Positions 1-9,231 of a stretch of 61,111 bases of DNA are shown here, in pieces. The DNA lies in the IMG/VR virus record IMGVR_UViG_3300042444_000090, positions 1 to 61,111 of that record; one strand, written 5' to 3'. Source of the stretch: a virus. A program made the translations under genes and the position numbers. The stretch's first letter is position 1; each line of letters starts with the position of its first letter. The notes beneath the pieces are model-generated. The model was not told where the DNA came from. It made no database searches and saw nothing but the letters and a program-made list of their open reading frames with translations.

Positions 1-122
1 ACTTTGTCTTCTCCATCTTTGTTTGACCACGAAGACATGGCCTCATCCATTTTCTTGGAAAGGTTTTCCCCAAGGCTAACAAAGCCTTCGGGCAGTGAAA
101 TTTCTGATTTTTCGTATGGCAT
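1..122 (-). CDS. 5' fragment of the acidic 138-aa protein (repeat copy)
   Basis: The start codon at 120-122 and the first 40 codons of the protein encoded at 60661..61077 lie here, cut by the left edge of the window. It is not a second gene; it is the same gene seen twice because the ends overlap. The only difference is the silent third-base change at position 30 (Ser TCG here, TCA in the full copy). Confidence 0.9.
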   Translation of the reverse strand, partial: MPYEKSEISLPEGFVSLGENLSKKMDEAMSSWSNKDGEDK

Positions 123-156
123 AATGTTAGCTTTCTATTGATCAATTTCCCACGTT
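1..156. repeat. Terminal direct repeat, left copy
   Basis: These 156 bases are the same as 60956..61111 except at position 30 (C here, T at 60985). The repeat covers the 5' part of the 138-aa gene and the 3' end of the adhesin-like gene. It most likely marks a circular or circularly permuted genome whose assembled ends overlap, giving a unit length of about 60,955 bp. The single difference is a synonymous Ser31 codon change. Confidence 0.95.
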
Positions 157-959
157 GCCTTGAAAACTGTAATTCCAGCATTTCCGTTGTTCGTAGAAGG
201 TTGGAAAAAGCCCATTTCCCAAGTGCTGTGTCCAATTGGGCCGTTTCCAACAGGAGCGCCAGAAATGCCTGCCGCCGTCACATTTGTCGGCTGATTGTAG
301 TTGATCGAATGCCAAAGCTGCGCCGTCCCATTGGTTCCAGTGTGCCGAATTGAAATGTTCTGCCGCTGAAAAACATCTCCAACTTCATGCCAAGCGCCAT
401 TGGTGCTGTTAGTCCCGTTATGCGCTATGAGCCTAATTCTATTTGTAAGCCCTACAGTAGTTTCAATTTCAAACCCTATGGCTTTGTTAGTTGGATAACT
501 TGCAATATTTGACATCGCTGTCTGTGTGTTGCCTCCAATTACAGACCGAAAAACGCTTCCATTAGATCGAACAATTCCATCCCATGTAATTTTGAATATT
601 TTAGGAGTATCCCATCTAGTTCCAACGCCTCCAGTTCCCATATTATCTACATTGCGATAAACCCTTGCGAGCGCTTCAGAATTCGTTGAACTTCCAGTTA
701 CTCCAAATTCTAGAGCAGAGTTATCATCATTCACTACAGTAGATACTCCCTGAACATAGGATTCAAGTCCTCCATAGTTAACTGGATATACAAAACTTGC
801 CGCCGTGTCTGCTGTTCCAGTTGCAAGGTTGTTGGCAGTAATGAAATTCGTTGGCCGCTGAACAACGCCATTAGAATTTGCCATTACTCCGACAAGCCCT
901 TGAGACATTGCCGTTGCCGCGCTAACAAACAGCGCCATCAGTACATTTTTAAGGATCAT
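135..959 (-). CDS. Small adhesin/tail-fibre-like protein
   Basis: A 274-residue protein that I cannot assign to a named family. It opens with a hydrophobic, signal-like stretch (residues 1-20, ending near AMSQ). The rest is rich in Asn, Thr, Gly and Ser with a beta-strand-like pattern, as in receptor-binding or carbohydrate-binding tail proteins. It directly follows the tailspike gene and overlaps its 3' end by 11 bases, so the two are probably translated together. A short NGVVQRP motif near residue 30 resembles NGLVQRP in the N-terminal part of the tailspike, which may be a shared attachment motif or chance. Inference: a host-range accessory protein or fibre tip. Its 3' end falls in the terminal repeat. 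No clear Shine-Dalgarno site is seen. Confidence 0.6.
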   Translation of the reverse strand: MILKNVLMALFVSAATAMSQGLVGVMANSNGVVQRPTNFITANNLATGTADTAASFVYPVNYGGLESYVQGVSTVVNDDNSALEFGVTGSSTNSEALARVYRNVDNMGTGGVGTRWDTPKIFKITWDGIVRSNGSVFRSVIGGNTQTAMSNIASYPTNKAIGFEIETTVGLTNRIRLIAHNGTNSTNGAWHEVGDVFQRQNISIRHTGTNGTAQLWHSINYNQPTNVTAAGISGAPVGNGPIGHSTWEMGFFQPSTNNGNAGITVFKATWEIDQ

Positions 960-3900
960 ATGCTGCTAGTGGTTTCCATGATCCGCTGGCGCGAACATAG
1001 ACGGTTGTTGAGTGATCGCCATCAGACCTAATATAGATAGATCCTGTTGGCGCTGTTGCGCTAGGAACGCCAGTTCCATTAATGATTTGACCCGCTCCCA
1101 ATTGAATATTTCCGCGAGTCAATGCTAAAGCAATATCTTTGGTAAGCGTCAGTTCGGAAAAACTACTTATCGGCCCGTAAAATTCGTGATTGAACATCTC
1201 GCCAAATGTTCCGGGCGTAGTGATGGTAATTCCAGAAATCGTGAATGTATTCTGCGTTGCGTTAGAAACCGTTCTCACGCCATTAATTGAAGGCGTGCTA
1301 TTAGAGTCGCTAACGTAAATCTCGCATCCATTGTACAGACCGTGATTGTTAGAAGTAACAAGAGCATTCCCGCCACTGGCAGAAATAGAAGATATCTTCA
1401 AGGACGGTTTGGCGTCACATAGCGGAATTGCTCCTCTGTCGCTATATGAATAAATTTCGGAAATCATAAACCGCCCAAGCCAATCTTTCCAGTGATTAAA
1501 ATTCTGGACATAAAGGTCAAGATACGGCCTGCTTGTAGCCCTCATAAATCGTATTTTGCTAATAGGCACAGTATTGTCAGCGGCTCCATATGGCGCGAGT
1601 GGATTATATCTGACATTAATGCTGTTATTGTCTTGTGGAGAACAGCTAATATCAAACTCCAGACCCATTACCTTCACAACGCCACTACAAGTTTGATTAA
1701 TAATCGGAGCGTTTTCAAAACCATAGATAAACCGATACCATCCATTCGTTGTCGGAAGGAAATTGGCTGTATGTGACCTAATTCTAAGATCCGACCTGTT
1801 GGTGTATCCGTTCCTGTATGTATTTCCCTTGTTAGGCCCATCAACAATAAGGCAGCTTCCATTCTGACCGGCCATTAGGTAATCAAAATTATTGACCCAA
1901 TTGTCTTTGACAGTCATGTGCTGCCATCCAACAGTTGGCGAATCAGGGTTGAAAAAAACTATAGCGGCTTTTGTTCCGTGACCATCAATGATAGCAGAAG
2001 TGCCTGCCTGTGTAATTTGGCGATATGGATATTTGAATGTGTTCGGCGTTACATCCCTTGCAAAGAAGTCTCCATAAACTTCTCCAACGGTGTTAGATCC
2101 GCTAATCCAGAGCGACTGCCCTTCTGTATATCCGTGATTGGCGAGCGTGATCAATACAGCATCGCCACCTCCCCAAGTTGTTGGAGTAAGCGAGGTAGCA
2201 AACTTTCTTCTGCTTAAATTTCTGGCAACACAGTCAAATTTGTTATTAGTGATCGTCGCATAATCAACGCCAGCAAAGACACAGGCTCCTACAAGAAGCT
2301 GATCTTGATACTGGAAGGTATTGCCATCAACAATAGATCCCTGCTGGCGCAGCATAATTGGAAGAGTTCCCCCATTATATTGAGGCGTCAAATATTGCTG
2401 TTTCGGCGTGAAGTAGCTGGAAAACACATTGTTTGATATAATGGTGCTTCCCTTAACGCCTAAACTTCCCTCGTCGTTGCAATCCATGAGCCAGCTTGAA
2501 TTGTAAACGATGTTATTAGTAAATACCCCACGCGCTCGTTTATTTCTGAATGTGGGGGAATCCGTTGCACATGGGCAATCAGGATTAACGCCCGGCTCCC
2601 TGACAACCAATTGACTGTTAAACGTACAGCCATCAACAATGGTTGTATTCTCTCTAATATTATTAAACAGCGTGAAGTACCCTCCTTGTGTAATCACTGT
2701 TCCCGGGGCCAACGGTTGATATACGTACTCATAACTTTGACCAACCCAATACTGCGCTTCATCTAAGCGAGTGACGGTCAATGTTGTGCCGTTTGTAGCA
2801 ACCTGTGCCGCTGTCAAATTTTGCGTAGATTGATACACGCCGCAAAACTCTGACGCAGGCCACGTATTACGGAAAACTACAAAAATATCGCCAATCCGAA
2901 GATCTGTCAGATTCGGAGGGCCAAAATTCCAGCCATTAAGCGTGATGGTTACATTAGATCCGATGGCGGGTTGCGTATATGCAGCAGTAAATCCTGCAAC
3001 AGCACCTTCTCCTGTGATTTCAGAGATCAAAACTTCGATTGCATAGTTTCTAAATGTGCAACCACTAAACGTCTGATTGATGGCGCAAACATAATTGAAG
3101 CCATCTTTCGGGCCATTAACATCATTCGGGATAATGCCGTCTCTAGATCCCTCACCATAACAGTTAATCCATTTTGCATTTCTAACCCATTGGCTCAAAT
3201 TAACAGTTTGTCCTGACGCCTCTGGATATGAAGAAAGAGCAGGGTCGGTTGAGCCATACAAAATGCAAGATGCGTATGGATATAAAAATTCGCAGTTTGA
3301 CCATTCAACATTTTCTATTTTCCCGTACGTATCGCGCTGCCAGCCGGGGCCGGGGAAAATGTTTCTGATATATCCGAAATATTGACAGTTAACGAATTGG
3401 CAATTTCTGAAAGCCACCATTTCAATTGGATCCGTGCTAACGGGATACATAGTGAATCCCCAAGCGGTATACCAGTTGGAGCGCCGTTGATCGTCCCACT
3501 CTATTCGGAGATCTTCAAATACAATTCTTCTGGCTCTAGTATTTACTGCGAACATTGGCCCACAATTCGGATCAGTGGTATTGGTTCCCCAAATGCGCGC
3601 CCCATTTCCTCTTATTGTAAGGCACGTATTGACGGTTCCATTTCTAATTTCAATACAGTTTGCCCCCTGAGCAGAGCCGGGGTACTTTGCCGTAGACGCT
3701 TTGAATTGATCTACCCAATACGATTTGGGTTCAAATTCAACAACGGAAATGCCTTTTGTTACTGCGTAGTCCACAGCGGCCTGAATAGCTGCGCTGTCTT
3801 CGTATCCCCAATAAACGCGCTTGTTAGTGACATTTGCCTGAGCGTTTACGTTAAGGCGAACCTGTGTTGTTGAAACAACCTGAGTAATCGTTCCGCGCAA

Positions 3901-5025
3901 ATTTTGCCTTTCAGGAATGTATGCATTTGCATTTCCTGCTCCACGGACTTCCATAATAAGTCCAACGTCTCCTGCCACAAAATTTGCTCCAGTTACGGTT
4001 ACCAAATTACTGCCAGAGGACATTGCCGCTGTGTCTGCCTGCTTGAAACTTCCTTTTGCTCCGAAATCTTCGACCTTGACGCTATCGGCAAAACGATCTT
4101 CCAAATAGCGCGGAGTAGTAGTTCCCTGAGTTGTGATTGGGCCAATCGACAAAGATGGCAAACTTTGCCAGACCGCAGGCGCTCCATTTGGAGGGGCTGT
4201 TAAAACTTGCTGAATAGGGCCACCGGGCAGCGCGGGAAGTTCTTTTGGAATGATTCCCCACGTTGGGGCTGCATTAAGTCCTGCAGAAGTAAGATATTTC
4301 GTACCCGGCAACGGATCTGACGGAAGCTGTGTGAAGGCTTGCCACAAAACAGACCCGTTGAGTGACGTAAGTTGATATAGGCCAGAAGGAGGAATTGCAG
4401 GAACAGTCAATTTCGTTGCCAATTGGGCAAGCAAATATGCGAGCCAAGCGCCAACGGTTTGCGTTTGGCTGCTTCCTGTCGGTGTCGCATCGCTTTGAGT
4501 GACATCCTGAATAACTCCGGGGGGCTGATATCCAAGATTTACAATACTAATAATCGCTCCATTCGCTGGAGGAGTGACAAATACTATGTTGACAGGAGTC
4601 GTATTAGAAATTGTGTACTGCGAAATCGGGCGCTGAACTAAGCCATTGACTTGAACTAGATAACTTGACGCCAACGTGTTTACGCTAGGAGAAAGCGCAA
4701 AAGTATTTAGAGCGCCAGTTCCAGTATAAGACCAATACTGAAACGGAGAATATTGACCTACAGTATTCTGGAAAATCCGCATGAGATAACACAGGAGTCC
4801 TTCTCCTTCTTCTCGCGGAATAGTGGGAACCTCTGCAGGGCTTTGAGTAGGATCACATGGAATATCCCAAACAACGCGACCACCAGAAACTGTTTTTGTA
4901 ATTTCTCCGTAGAGCGAATCAACCAAGTTATCAATCAGGGAAGGAACACTTTCATGCTGAACCGTTGGATAAGGCGTGTCGGGGCAGCAGGAGTTTTTGT
5001 AAATGTTATTGTCGTTGCATGACAT
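949..5025 (-). CDS. Tailspike protein with right-handed beta-helix (pectate-lyase-like) domain
   Basis: 1358 residues. The N-terminal ~300 residues contain a Cys-rich start, a fibre-like segment (NGLVQRP) and a Pro/Gly-rich linker, and probably attach the spike to the tail. At about residue 318 the signature EDFGAKG introduces a pectate-lyase-type parallel beta-helix, the fold used by many phage tailspikes to bind and often cut surface polysaccharide. The following ~700 residues show the helix pattern of repeated short strands with aligned Asn and aromatic residues (for example RIVFEDLRIEW, NVEWSNCEF). The C-terminus carries a compact phage-fibre end domain (TGSIYIRSDG near the end). A Shine-Dalgarno site GAGGATC precedes the ATG. 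Substrate and catalytic residues cannot be read from the sequence. It is the main host-range determinant candidate, together with the fibre at 6661..7941. Confidence 0.85.
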   Translation of the reverse strand: MSCNDNNIYKNSCCPDTPYPTVQHESVPSLIDNLVDSLYGEITKTVSGGRVVWDIPCDPTQSPAEVPTIPREEGEGLLCYLMRIFQNTVGQYSPFQYWSYTGTGALNTFALSPSVNTLASSYLVQVNGLVQRPISQYTISNTTPVNIVFVTPPANGAIISIVNLGYQPPGVIQDVTQSDATPTGSSQTQTVGAWLAYLLAQLATKLTVPAIPPSGLYQLTSLNGSVLWQAFTQLPSDPLPGTKYLTSAGLNAAPTWGIIPKELPALPGGPIQQVLTAPPNGAPAVWQSLPSLSIGPITTQGTTTPRYLEDRFADSVKVEDFGAKGSFKQADTAAMSSGSNLVTVTGANFVAGDVGLIMEVRGAGNANAYIPERQNLRGTITQVVSTTQVRLNVNAQANVTNKRVYWGYEDSAAIQAAVDYAVTKGISVVEFEPKSYWVDQFKASTAKYPGSAQGANCIEIRNGTVNTCLTIRGNGARIWGTNTTDPNCGPMFAVNTRARRIVFEDLRIEWDDQRRSNWYTAWGFTMYPVSTDPIEMVAFRNCQFVNCQYFGYIRNIFPGPGWQRDTYGKIENVEWSNCEFLYPYASCILYGSTDPALSSYPEASGQTVNLSQWVRNAKWINCYGEGSRDGIIPNDVNGPKDGFNYVCAINQTFSGCTFRNYAIEVLISEITGEGAVAGFTAAYTQPAIGSNVTITLNGWNFGPPNLTDLRIGDIFVVFRNTWPASEFCGVYQSTQNLTAAQVATNGTTLTVTRLDEAQYWVGQSYEYVYQPLAPGTVITQGGYFTLFNNIRENTTIVDGCTFNSQLVVREPGVNPDCPCATDSPTFRNKRARGVFTNNIVYNSSWLMDCNDEGSLGVKGSTIISNNVFSSYFTPKQQYLTPQYNGGTLPIMLRQQGSIVDGNTFQYQDQLLVGACVFAGVDYATITNNKFDCVARNLSRRKFATSLTPTTWGGGDAVLITLANHGYTEGQSLWISGSNTVGEVYGDFFARDVTPNTFKYPYRQITQAGTSAIIDGHGTKAAIVFFNPDSPTVGWQHMTVKDNWVNNFDYLMAGQNGSCLIVDGPNKGNTYRNGYTNRSDLRIRSHTANFLPTTNGWYRFIYGFENAPIINQTCSGVVKVMGLEFDISCSPQDNNSINVRYNPLAPYGAADNTVPISKIRFMRATSRPYLDLYVQNFNHWKDWLGRFMISEIYSYSDRGAIPLCDAKPSLKISSISASGGNALVTSNNHGLYNGCEIYVSDSNSTPSINGVRTVSNATQNTFTISGITITTPGTFGEMFNHEFYGPISSFSELTLTKDIALALTRGNIQLGAGQIINGTGVPSATAPTGSIYIRSDGDHSTTVYVRASGSWKPLAAYDP

Positions 5026-5039
5026 ATGTTTGATCCTCG

Positions 5040-5600
5040 TTAGGCGTTTTCTACAAGCAAGTATGGAATGGTTTTCTGTCCATAGCGATCCATTTCTCCG
5101 TAGACCAGATTAATAAATGCGGCCCATTGGGAGGGGTAAATCGTTTGGCACCCGGCGGATGACGTAGACGTATAAGATCCTTTATGGATGTTAATCGCGA
5201 CTCCAACGCCATCGTAATAGCTATCGGTTTTGGCGTTGTATCGACTCACTGGCAAAGTTTCGCCCTGCGTAGCAGGGCGCAGGGCAGGATATCCAGACCC
5301 TCTGGATATTCCATGCCTGCCCTTTTTATAACGGTGAACTCCCGCTTTCAGCGTAGCAACGGCGGGTTTCAACCGTGATGGGTCGGTATTGGCATTGAAT
5401 GATGCATACGCCTGTGGCGACAAGATGAAAATCCCGTCATCATATATGCCAATATCGTTGCGATTTCTCTTCCCCATCGAATTTTTGTAATAGCCCCTGA
5501 TCCCCACCAAAGCTACCTGATCGGTAATGCCAGCCTTCTTCAGAAGCCTTTCGGTTTCCTTGCGGCTTTGCAGCGGCTTTGATGGGGGAACTATCTTCAT
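5040..5600 (-). CDS. Putative endolysin, L,D-transpeptidase-like fold
   Basis: 186 residues. The C-terminal half has NIHKG (His about residue 138) followed by SSAGCQT (Cys about residue 151). This His...Ser-x-Gly-Cys arrangement is the catalytic pattern of the L,D-transpeptidase/carboxypeptidase fold, and is also seen in phage proteins placed in lysis cassettes. The upstream segment (GIRGYY, NDIGIYDDGIF, FNANTDPS) is typical of that phage family. No signal peptide is seen, so it probably depends on the holin-like protein for export. The start codon overlaps the stop of the holin-like gene (ATGA), and the TM protein and lipoprotein genes precede it, forming a four-gene lysis cassette. Inference: it cleaves peptidoglycan peptides. 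The exact bond is unknown. Confidence 0.6.
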   Translation of the reverse strand: MKIVPPSKPLQSRKETERLLKKAGITDQVALVGIRGYYKNSMGKRNRNDIGIYDDGIFILSPQAYASFNANTDPSRLKPAVATLKAGVHRYKKGRHGISRGSGYPALRPATQGETLPVSRYNAKTDSYYDGVGVAINIHKGSYTSTSSAGCQTIYPSQWAAFINLVYGEMDRYGQKTIPYLLVENA

Positions 5601-5776
5601 TTGTTGCCCTTGCGGACTACGTTGATCAGGCCGACGAGCGACAGGCCAACGGCAATAATTTGACCCTGCAATTCAGGCTCAAGACGGACTCCAGCGGCTG
5701 TTGCAAGCATGATGAGTCCTCTCCAAGTTGAATTTTCGGTCAATCGTTCCAGAACGGTTTGAATGAGTTTATTCAT
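5597..5776 (-). CDS. Holin-like small membrane protein
   Basis: A 59-residue gene. The protein begins MNKLIQTVLERLTENSTWRG and has two short hydrophobic stretches (about residues 20-28 and 38-52), ending in a basic tail (VRKGNK). This layout, including the STWRG start and the GLINV second helix, matches small phage holin-like proteins. It overlaps the upstream lipoprotein gene by 4 bases and the endolysin-like gene by 4 bases (ATGA at both joints). Inference: forms the membrane lesion that lets the endolysin-like protein reach peptidoglycan. Confidence 0.6.
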   Translation of the reverse strand: MNKLIQTVLERLTENSTWRGLIMLATAAGVRLEPELQGQIIAVGLSLVGLINVVRKGNK

Positions 5777-5994
5777 TTTGATGATGTAGGTTTAGGTTGT
5801 TGTTTGCTCCAGAGATAATCTATCGCTCCAGAGACATTCGGTATGAAGACGAGCTTCATTTCAAGTCTTCCAAGTTTACCAGAGTTTTCTCCTGCAGGGG
5901 GAATCGGGATACTTACGCAAGAAGACAGTAACATCGCTGTAATAATTGCCAGAATGACAAGAAGAAGCATTGTCGCTGCCGTTTTTGGTTTCAT
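5773..5994 (-). CDS. Small lipoprotein, outer-membrane spanin-like
   Basis: 73 residues with an N-terminal hydrophobic signal (residues 9-23) and a lipobox LSSC with Cys26 as the predicted lipidation site, followed by a Pro-rich stretch (SIPIPPAG). Size, lipobox and position beside a single-TM coiled-coil protein fit the o-spanin (Rz1-like) half of a two-component spanin that disrupts the outer membrane at the end of lysis. The gene overlaps its neighbours on both sides by 4 bases. Spanins diverge strongly, so the assignment rests on architecture and context. Confidence 0.5.
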   Translation of the reverse strand: MKPKTAATMLLLVILAIITAMLLSSCVSIPIPPAGENSGKLGRLEMKLVFIPNVSGAIDYLWSKQQPKPTSSK

Positions 5995-6284
5995 CCTCCA
6001 GTTAAGCGCCTTTCTACTCGCTCCATTAGGGCTGTGTTCAAACTGATGGTCTTATGCGCCGTTCCGATTACTTCCAGCATATCTTTGTTAGCAATTTTAA
6101 GATGATTGATAAACTCAATGGATTGATCGTCCATCCGTTTCTGCAAGATATCGATGCGGCCAGTGAAATATTTGAAGAGCCAAAATGCTGAGAAAAGCCC
6201 AATCACAATTAGTGCGACAAAAAGCCATCGGTCACTTTGAGATGCCGCAACTGTTGCTGTTTCAATTACTGTTTGAGGATTCAT
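5991..6284 (-). CDS. Single-TM coiled-coil protein, inner-membrane spanin-like
   Basis: 97 residues. One transmembrane helix at about residues 20-38 (FVALIVIGLFSAFW) is followed by a charged, heptad-like region to the end. This N-in, periplasmic coiled-coil design is the i-spanin (Rz-like) pattern. Its stop codon overlaps the start of the lipoprotein gene, and the stop-adjacent GGAGG lies immediately before that start. An alternative is a second holin or antiholin. Confidence 0.45.
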   Translation of the reverse strand: MNPQTVIETATVAASQSDRWLFVALIVIGLFSAFWLFKYFTGRIDILQKRMDDQSIEFINHLKIANKDMLEVIGTAHKTISLNTALMERVERRLTGG

Positions 6285-6289
6285 TGGTA

Positions 6290-6664
6290 CTACGAGTTAA
6301 GAATTGTGAGAGCTTCTTGAACAATTTCTTCAAACGGATACGGAGCATTTGCCCAAAATAGTTTATCTTGAGGGTTCATTGCGTATTCCATAAGGATTCC
6401 ATCGATCCACGTTCTGGCAGCATTGAGCTTTGGTGAAGTTTTTCCAGCAGCTTGCAGCTTCTTCTCTAGATCAGAAAGGGTTAAAAGCCTTAATGAGGTA
6501 AATCCTTGATATCTGAGCCATTCTTCAGCGCCCATTCCATAATACTCATCTTCTTGGCCTGTTGGCTGGCCCTGAGCATTATAGAATATCTTTAGATACC
6601 CTGTCTTTTGATCTCCTGAAGGGTCTGTGTAGGTATAGGTTTGGATTTGGTATGTATCACTCAT
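6290..6664 (-). CDS. Conserved hypothetical, between fibre and lysis genes
   Basis: 124 residues from the ATG at 6664, which overlaps the fibre gene's stop (ATGA); an in-frame ATG 12 bases upstream would lie further inside the fibre gene. Residues 1-60 look like beta-strands (TYTYTDPSGDQKTGYLKIFY), and the C-terminal half is helical. There are no TM segments or recognisable catalytic motifs. Being coupled to the tail-fibre gene, it could be a fibre chaperone or an accessory fibre subunit, but that is only positional inference. Confidence 0.5.
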   Translation of the reverse strand: MSDTYQIQTYTYTDPSGDQKTGYLKIFYNAQGQPTGQEDEYYGMGAEEWLRYQGFTSLRLLTLSDLEKKLQAAGKTSPKLNAARTWIDGILMEYAMNPQDKLFWANAPYPFEEIVQEALTILNS

Positions 6665-7941
6665 GTGCGTACCCAAAATAGATTTGCGTAATGCCTGACA
6701 GCAGTAGGAGCCGTTGTGTGACTTGGCACAATCACGTAAAACGCATATTCGTCAGTAGTGTTTACAGCGATGCTCAATCCAGAATTTTGATAAGAAGACT
6801 GTGCAGAAGCATAATTTAGACCAGTAAATCCAAAGCTACTGAATACTGCAGTGGTTTTATTATATATTCCAATTGTTGCAGTGGTTGCATGGCCTGCTCC
6901 GACAGTGCCTCCTACTGAAATCGTTGCATTGGCCGCAACAATAGTGCCTGCATAAGGGAATCGGAATCCACGCTCAGTAGGTGAAATAGCGGCAACGGCA
7001 TCGTGCGGATATCCGAAATAGTATGTTTGCCCTCCAAGCGCTGGACTCAATCCAGTAGCATGATGTCCTCCAATAGTTGCCGGGGCATTTACGTTGCTTG
7101 CCGTAGGCGTGACGTTTCTCCAAAGAGATCCATCATATCGCAAAATCTGACCCGAAACAGCGCCAGAGATCAAAACGTCATGTAGCTCATCTAGTTCATA
7201 CCCATTTTGAACTTTGACGTAAGCAATGCCGTTTCCTGCGTTAGCTCGCTCTACAACTCCAAGAAATACGCTATGAGCAGGGGCAACAGGTTTTGTACGT
7301 TGATAGCCGCCATTTGTTCCTAAATAAATTGGATCGCCGTCTACAAATGGTGAGCCAAGATTGAGTTGATCCATCGATCCGTATAGGGTGATGGTTCCTT
7401 GAGCATTCGGAGCCAAACTTGCATCCCGAATAAATCCGATTGTAGTGGCAGATGTCGCATCAGAAGTGTTACTTGCTCGTTTTACCGATAGCTTGTTTCC
7501 GACAGAGCCAAACGCATACACAACAGTTCCTCGCGTTAGCGTCACCGAATCGGCGTTGACAACGGTTGCAATTAGATGGTCAGCGTCTCCAGTTCCACCA
7601 GTAACAGCAGCTTGAACAAAAGCTGTAGTGGCAAGTTGATTTGTGCTGGTTCCGGGTGCTGCTGTAGGGGCGAGCGGAACTCCCGTCAAAGACACATTGG
7701 TCTTGACCGTTGGATTCGGATAAGTTCCAGCTAAATCTCCTCCTGCCGTTCCAGACGGCGCTGTGCCATTTGTGGCGATGTAATTAAGCGCATATAGCAC
7801 TAAATGCCTAAAATCAGAGGTGCTTAGAATGGGCGGTTGTAGATTCAAATCGCCGGGGCCACCAATCGCGTTTAACAATTCCAATACCAACTGCTGGTAC
7901 TGAGACGTGCTCAAATTAGGAGGTATCGGAGAATACGGCAT
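6661..7941 (-). CDS. Tail fibre protein
   Basis: 426 residues. The N-terminal ~55 residues are helical. AGGDLAGTYPNP and TSTNQLATTAFVQ (about residues 65-110) are hallmark repeats of trimeric phage tail fibres. The middle contains a beta-rich shaft (for example TLTRGTVVYAFG and LTLYGSMDQLNLGSP-type strands), and the C-terminal ~130 residues form a compact beta domain that probably contacts the receptor. It follows the capsid gene and the hairpin at 7974..8002, and heads the fibre-lysis segment. Together with the tailspike it implies at least two kinds of receptor-binding appendage. Confidence 0.8.
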   Translation of the reverse strand: MPYSPIPPNLSTSQYQQLVLELLNAIGGPGDLNLQPPILSTSDFRHLVLYALNYIATNGTAPSGTAGGDLAGTYPNPTVKTNVSLTGVPLAPTAAPGTSTNQLATTAFVQAAVTGGTGDADHLIATVVNADSVTLTRGTVVYAFGSVGNKLSVKRASNTSDATSATTIGFIRDASLAPNAQGTITLYGSMDQLNLGSPFVDGDPIYLGTNGGYQRTKPVAPAHSVFLGVVERANAGNGIAYVKVQNGYELDELHDVLISGAVSGQILRYDGSLWRNVTPTASNVNAPATIGGHHATGLSPALGGQTYYFGYPHDAVAAISPTERGFRFPYAGTIVAANATISVGGTVGAGHATTATIGIYNKTTAVFSSFGFTGLNYASAQSSYQNSGLSIAVNTTDEYAFYVIVPSHTTAPTAVRHYANLFWVRT

Positions 7942-7973
7942 GACTCTAATAGATTCTGAATTTCACCTGATAG

Positions 7974-8002
7974 GGCGGGGGAGCGATTGCTCGCCCCCCG
8001 CC
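7974..8002 (-). terminator. Strong GNRA-capped hairpin after the capsid gene
   Basis: Arms 7974-7981 (GGCGGGGG on the plus strand) and 7995-8002 pair perfectly. After one bulged base, a further 4 bp (7983-7986 with 7991-7994) close a GCAA tetraloop on the sense strand. It lies 20 bases past the capsid stop. There is no U-tract, so it may act as a partial terminator, a 3'-end stabiliser or a processing site that sets the capsid-to-fibre mRNA ratio. Confidence 0.6.
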
Positions 8003-8022
8003 GTGATCAAGTGACTTCCAAA

Positions 8023-9231
8023 TTAGAGGCCAGTGGTGCTGGTCGAGCAGGGAAGCGGCAGACCGTCAAACGGGCAGCGCTTGTACACGATAGCACAGAC
8101 GTTCTGCGGACGAATCGGCTGAATCGCACGGCTGATTTGGTAGATGTGCTGACCAAAATCGCCATACAGGTTACAGTCGTTGTCGCGGAAGTACGTCCAC
8201 TCCAGTTCACCCATCGCAAGCTGCGGGGCAAACTTGAAGGTTCCTTCACCAGTGTAGCTCTCAGGAACCAGACGCTTGAACGCCTCACCAGCAATGACGA
8301 ACATGACTTCGTACGGAGCGTTCACCCAAGCCGGGTTACGGCGCTGAGCGAATCCGTTGGTCACGGCGCTGCTGATGATCGGGTTAACAAGCACAAGGTT
8401 GCCGCTGCCATCGAATCCAGTGGCGCGGAGAGGCTGTTGGTCGATACCAAAAGCGAATCCACGGTAGCCCATGAATTGATAGCCAGAGATGCTCTCTTCG
8501 CCCAAGCGGAAGGAGCCAGCAGACAGGTAATTCAGATCTTCCTTAACGTCCGCATCGTTGCGGAAGTTTTCGATCTGGTCTGCGGACGCCATAACTTGGA
8601 AGAACTCGCCATCGCGGGTAGCGAAAGGCTCAGCGAGCATTTCCTCACGCATGAACGTGCCGATCTTGTAGAGCGACTTGAAGTTCATCGGGCCGTCAGG
8701 GAGCGTAGGCGCAAACAGGGTATTAATCTGCTGCATATCGCCCGTCAGGTTTTGCGAGAAGGTCTTCGTGCTGTTAACGGTGAACTTAATGCCGCTCTGC
8801 TTCAGGTACTGGAAGCGGATGTCAGCATTGATGATCTGAAGGATCGATTTCTCAAGAGAAACCTGAGCCTGCAAATAACTACCCTTAAAGGCAGTGCGAG
8901 CTTGCTTCACGCAGACGCGAGGGCCAGCACCACGGAGGGTCTGAAGCTGGAATTGGTATTCCGTGCTTCCGACCTGATCAGGGGTTGCACCAACGCCGCA
9001 AAGCGTAGTGTCGTTAACGAATTCGGGCTGAGCCAAAGAGGCTGCAGGAACCGCCATTTCTTCGACAACGGAACGGACAACGTCAGAGACGTTAGGAAGC
9101 GTTCCACCATCGATGGAGTTAATATAGGGCGATTTGCGCGCAAGAACGCGACCAATCTGCCCAATGATACGATTGACATCTTTGGAGGCGAAATTTTGGA
9201 TCGTCGCCAAAGGAATACAGTCATTAGCCAT
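8023..9231 (-). CDS. Major capsid protein (probable)
   Basis: 402 residues with no signal peptide or TM segment. Size, compactness, an isolated cistron with its own long leader and strong 3' hairpin, and the position downstream of portal and scaffold genes all fit the major capsid protein of a podovirus-like phage. The N-terminal helical segment (residues 5-60), followed by a long mixed alpha/beta region and a C-terminal Cys-containing tail (CAIVYKRCPFDGLPLPC), is compatible with an HK97-type fold with an extra C-terminal extension. I infer identity from context rather than from a diagnostic motif. The four glycosyltransferase genes upstream raise the possibility that this protein is glycosylated. 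Confidence 0.75.
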   Translation of the reverse strand: MANDCIPLATIQNFASKDVNRIIGQIGRVLARKSPYINSIDGGTLPNVSDVVRSVVEEMAVPAASLAQPEFVNDTTLCGVGATPDQVGSTEYQFQLQTLRGAGPRVCVKQARTAFKGSYLQAQVSLEKSILQIINADIRFQYLKQSGIKFTVNSTKTFSQNLTGDMQQINTLFAPTLPDGPMNFKSLYKIGTFMREEMLAEPFATRDGEFFQVMASADQIENFRNDADVKEDLNYLSAGSFRLGEESISGYQFMGYRGFAFGIDQQPLRATGFDGSGNLVLVNPIISSAVTNGFAQRRNPAWVNAPYEVMFVIAGEAFKRLVPESYTGEGTFKFAPQLAMGELEWTYFRDNDCNLYGDFGQHIYQISRAIQPIRPQNVCAIVYKRCPFDGLPLPCSTSTTGL

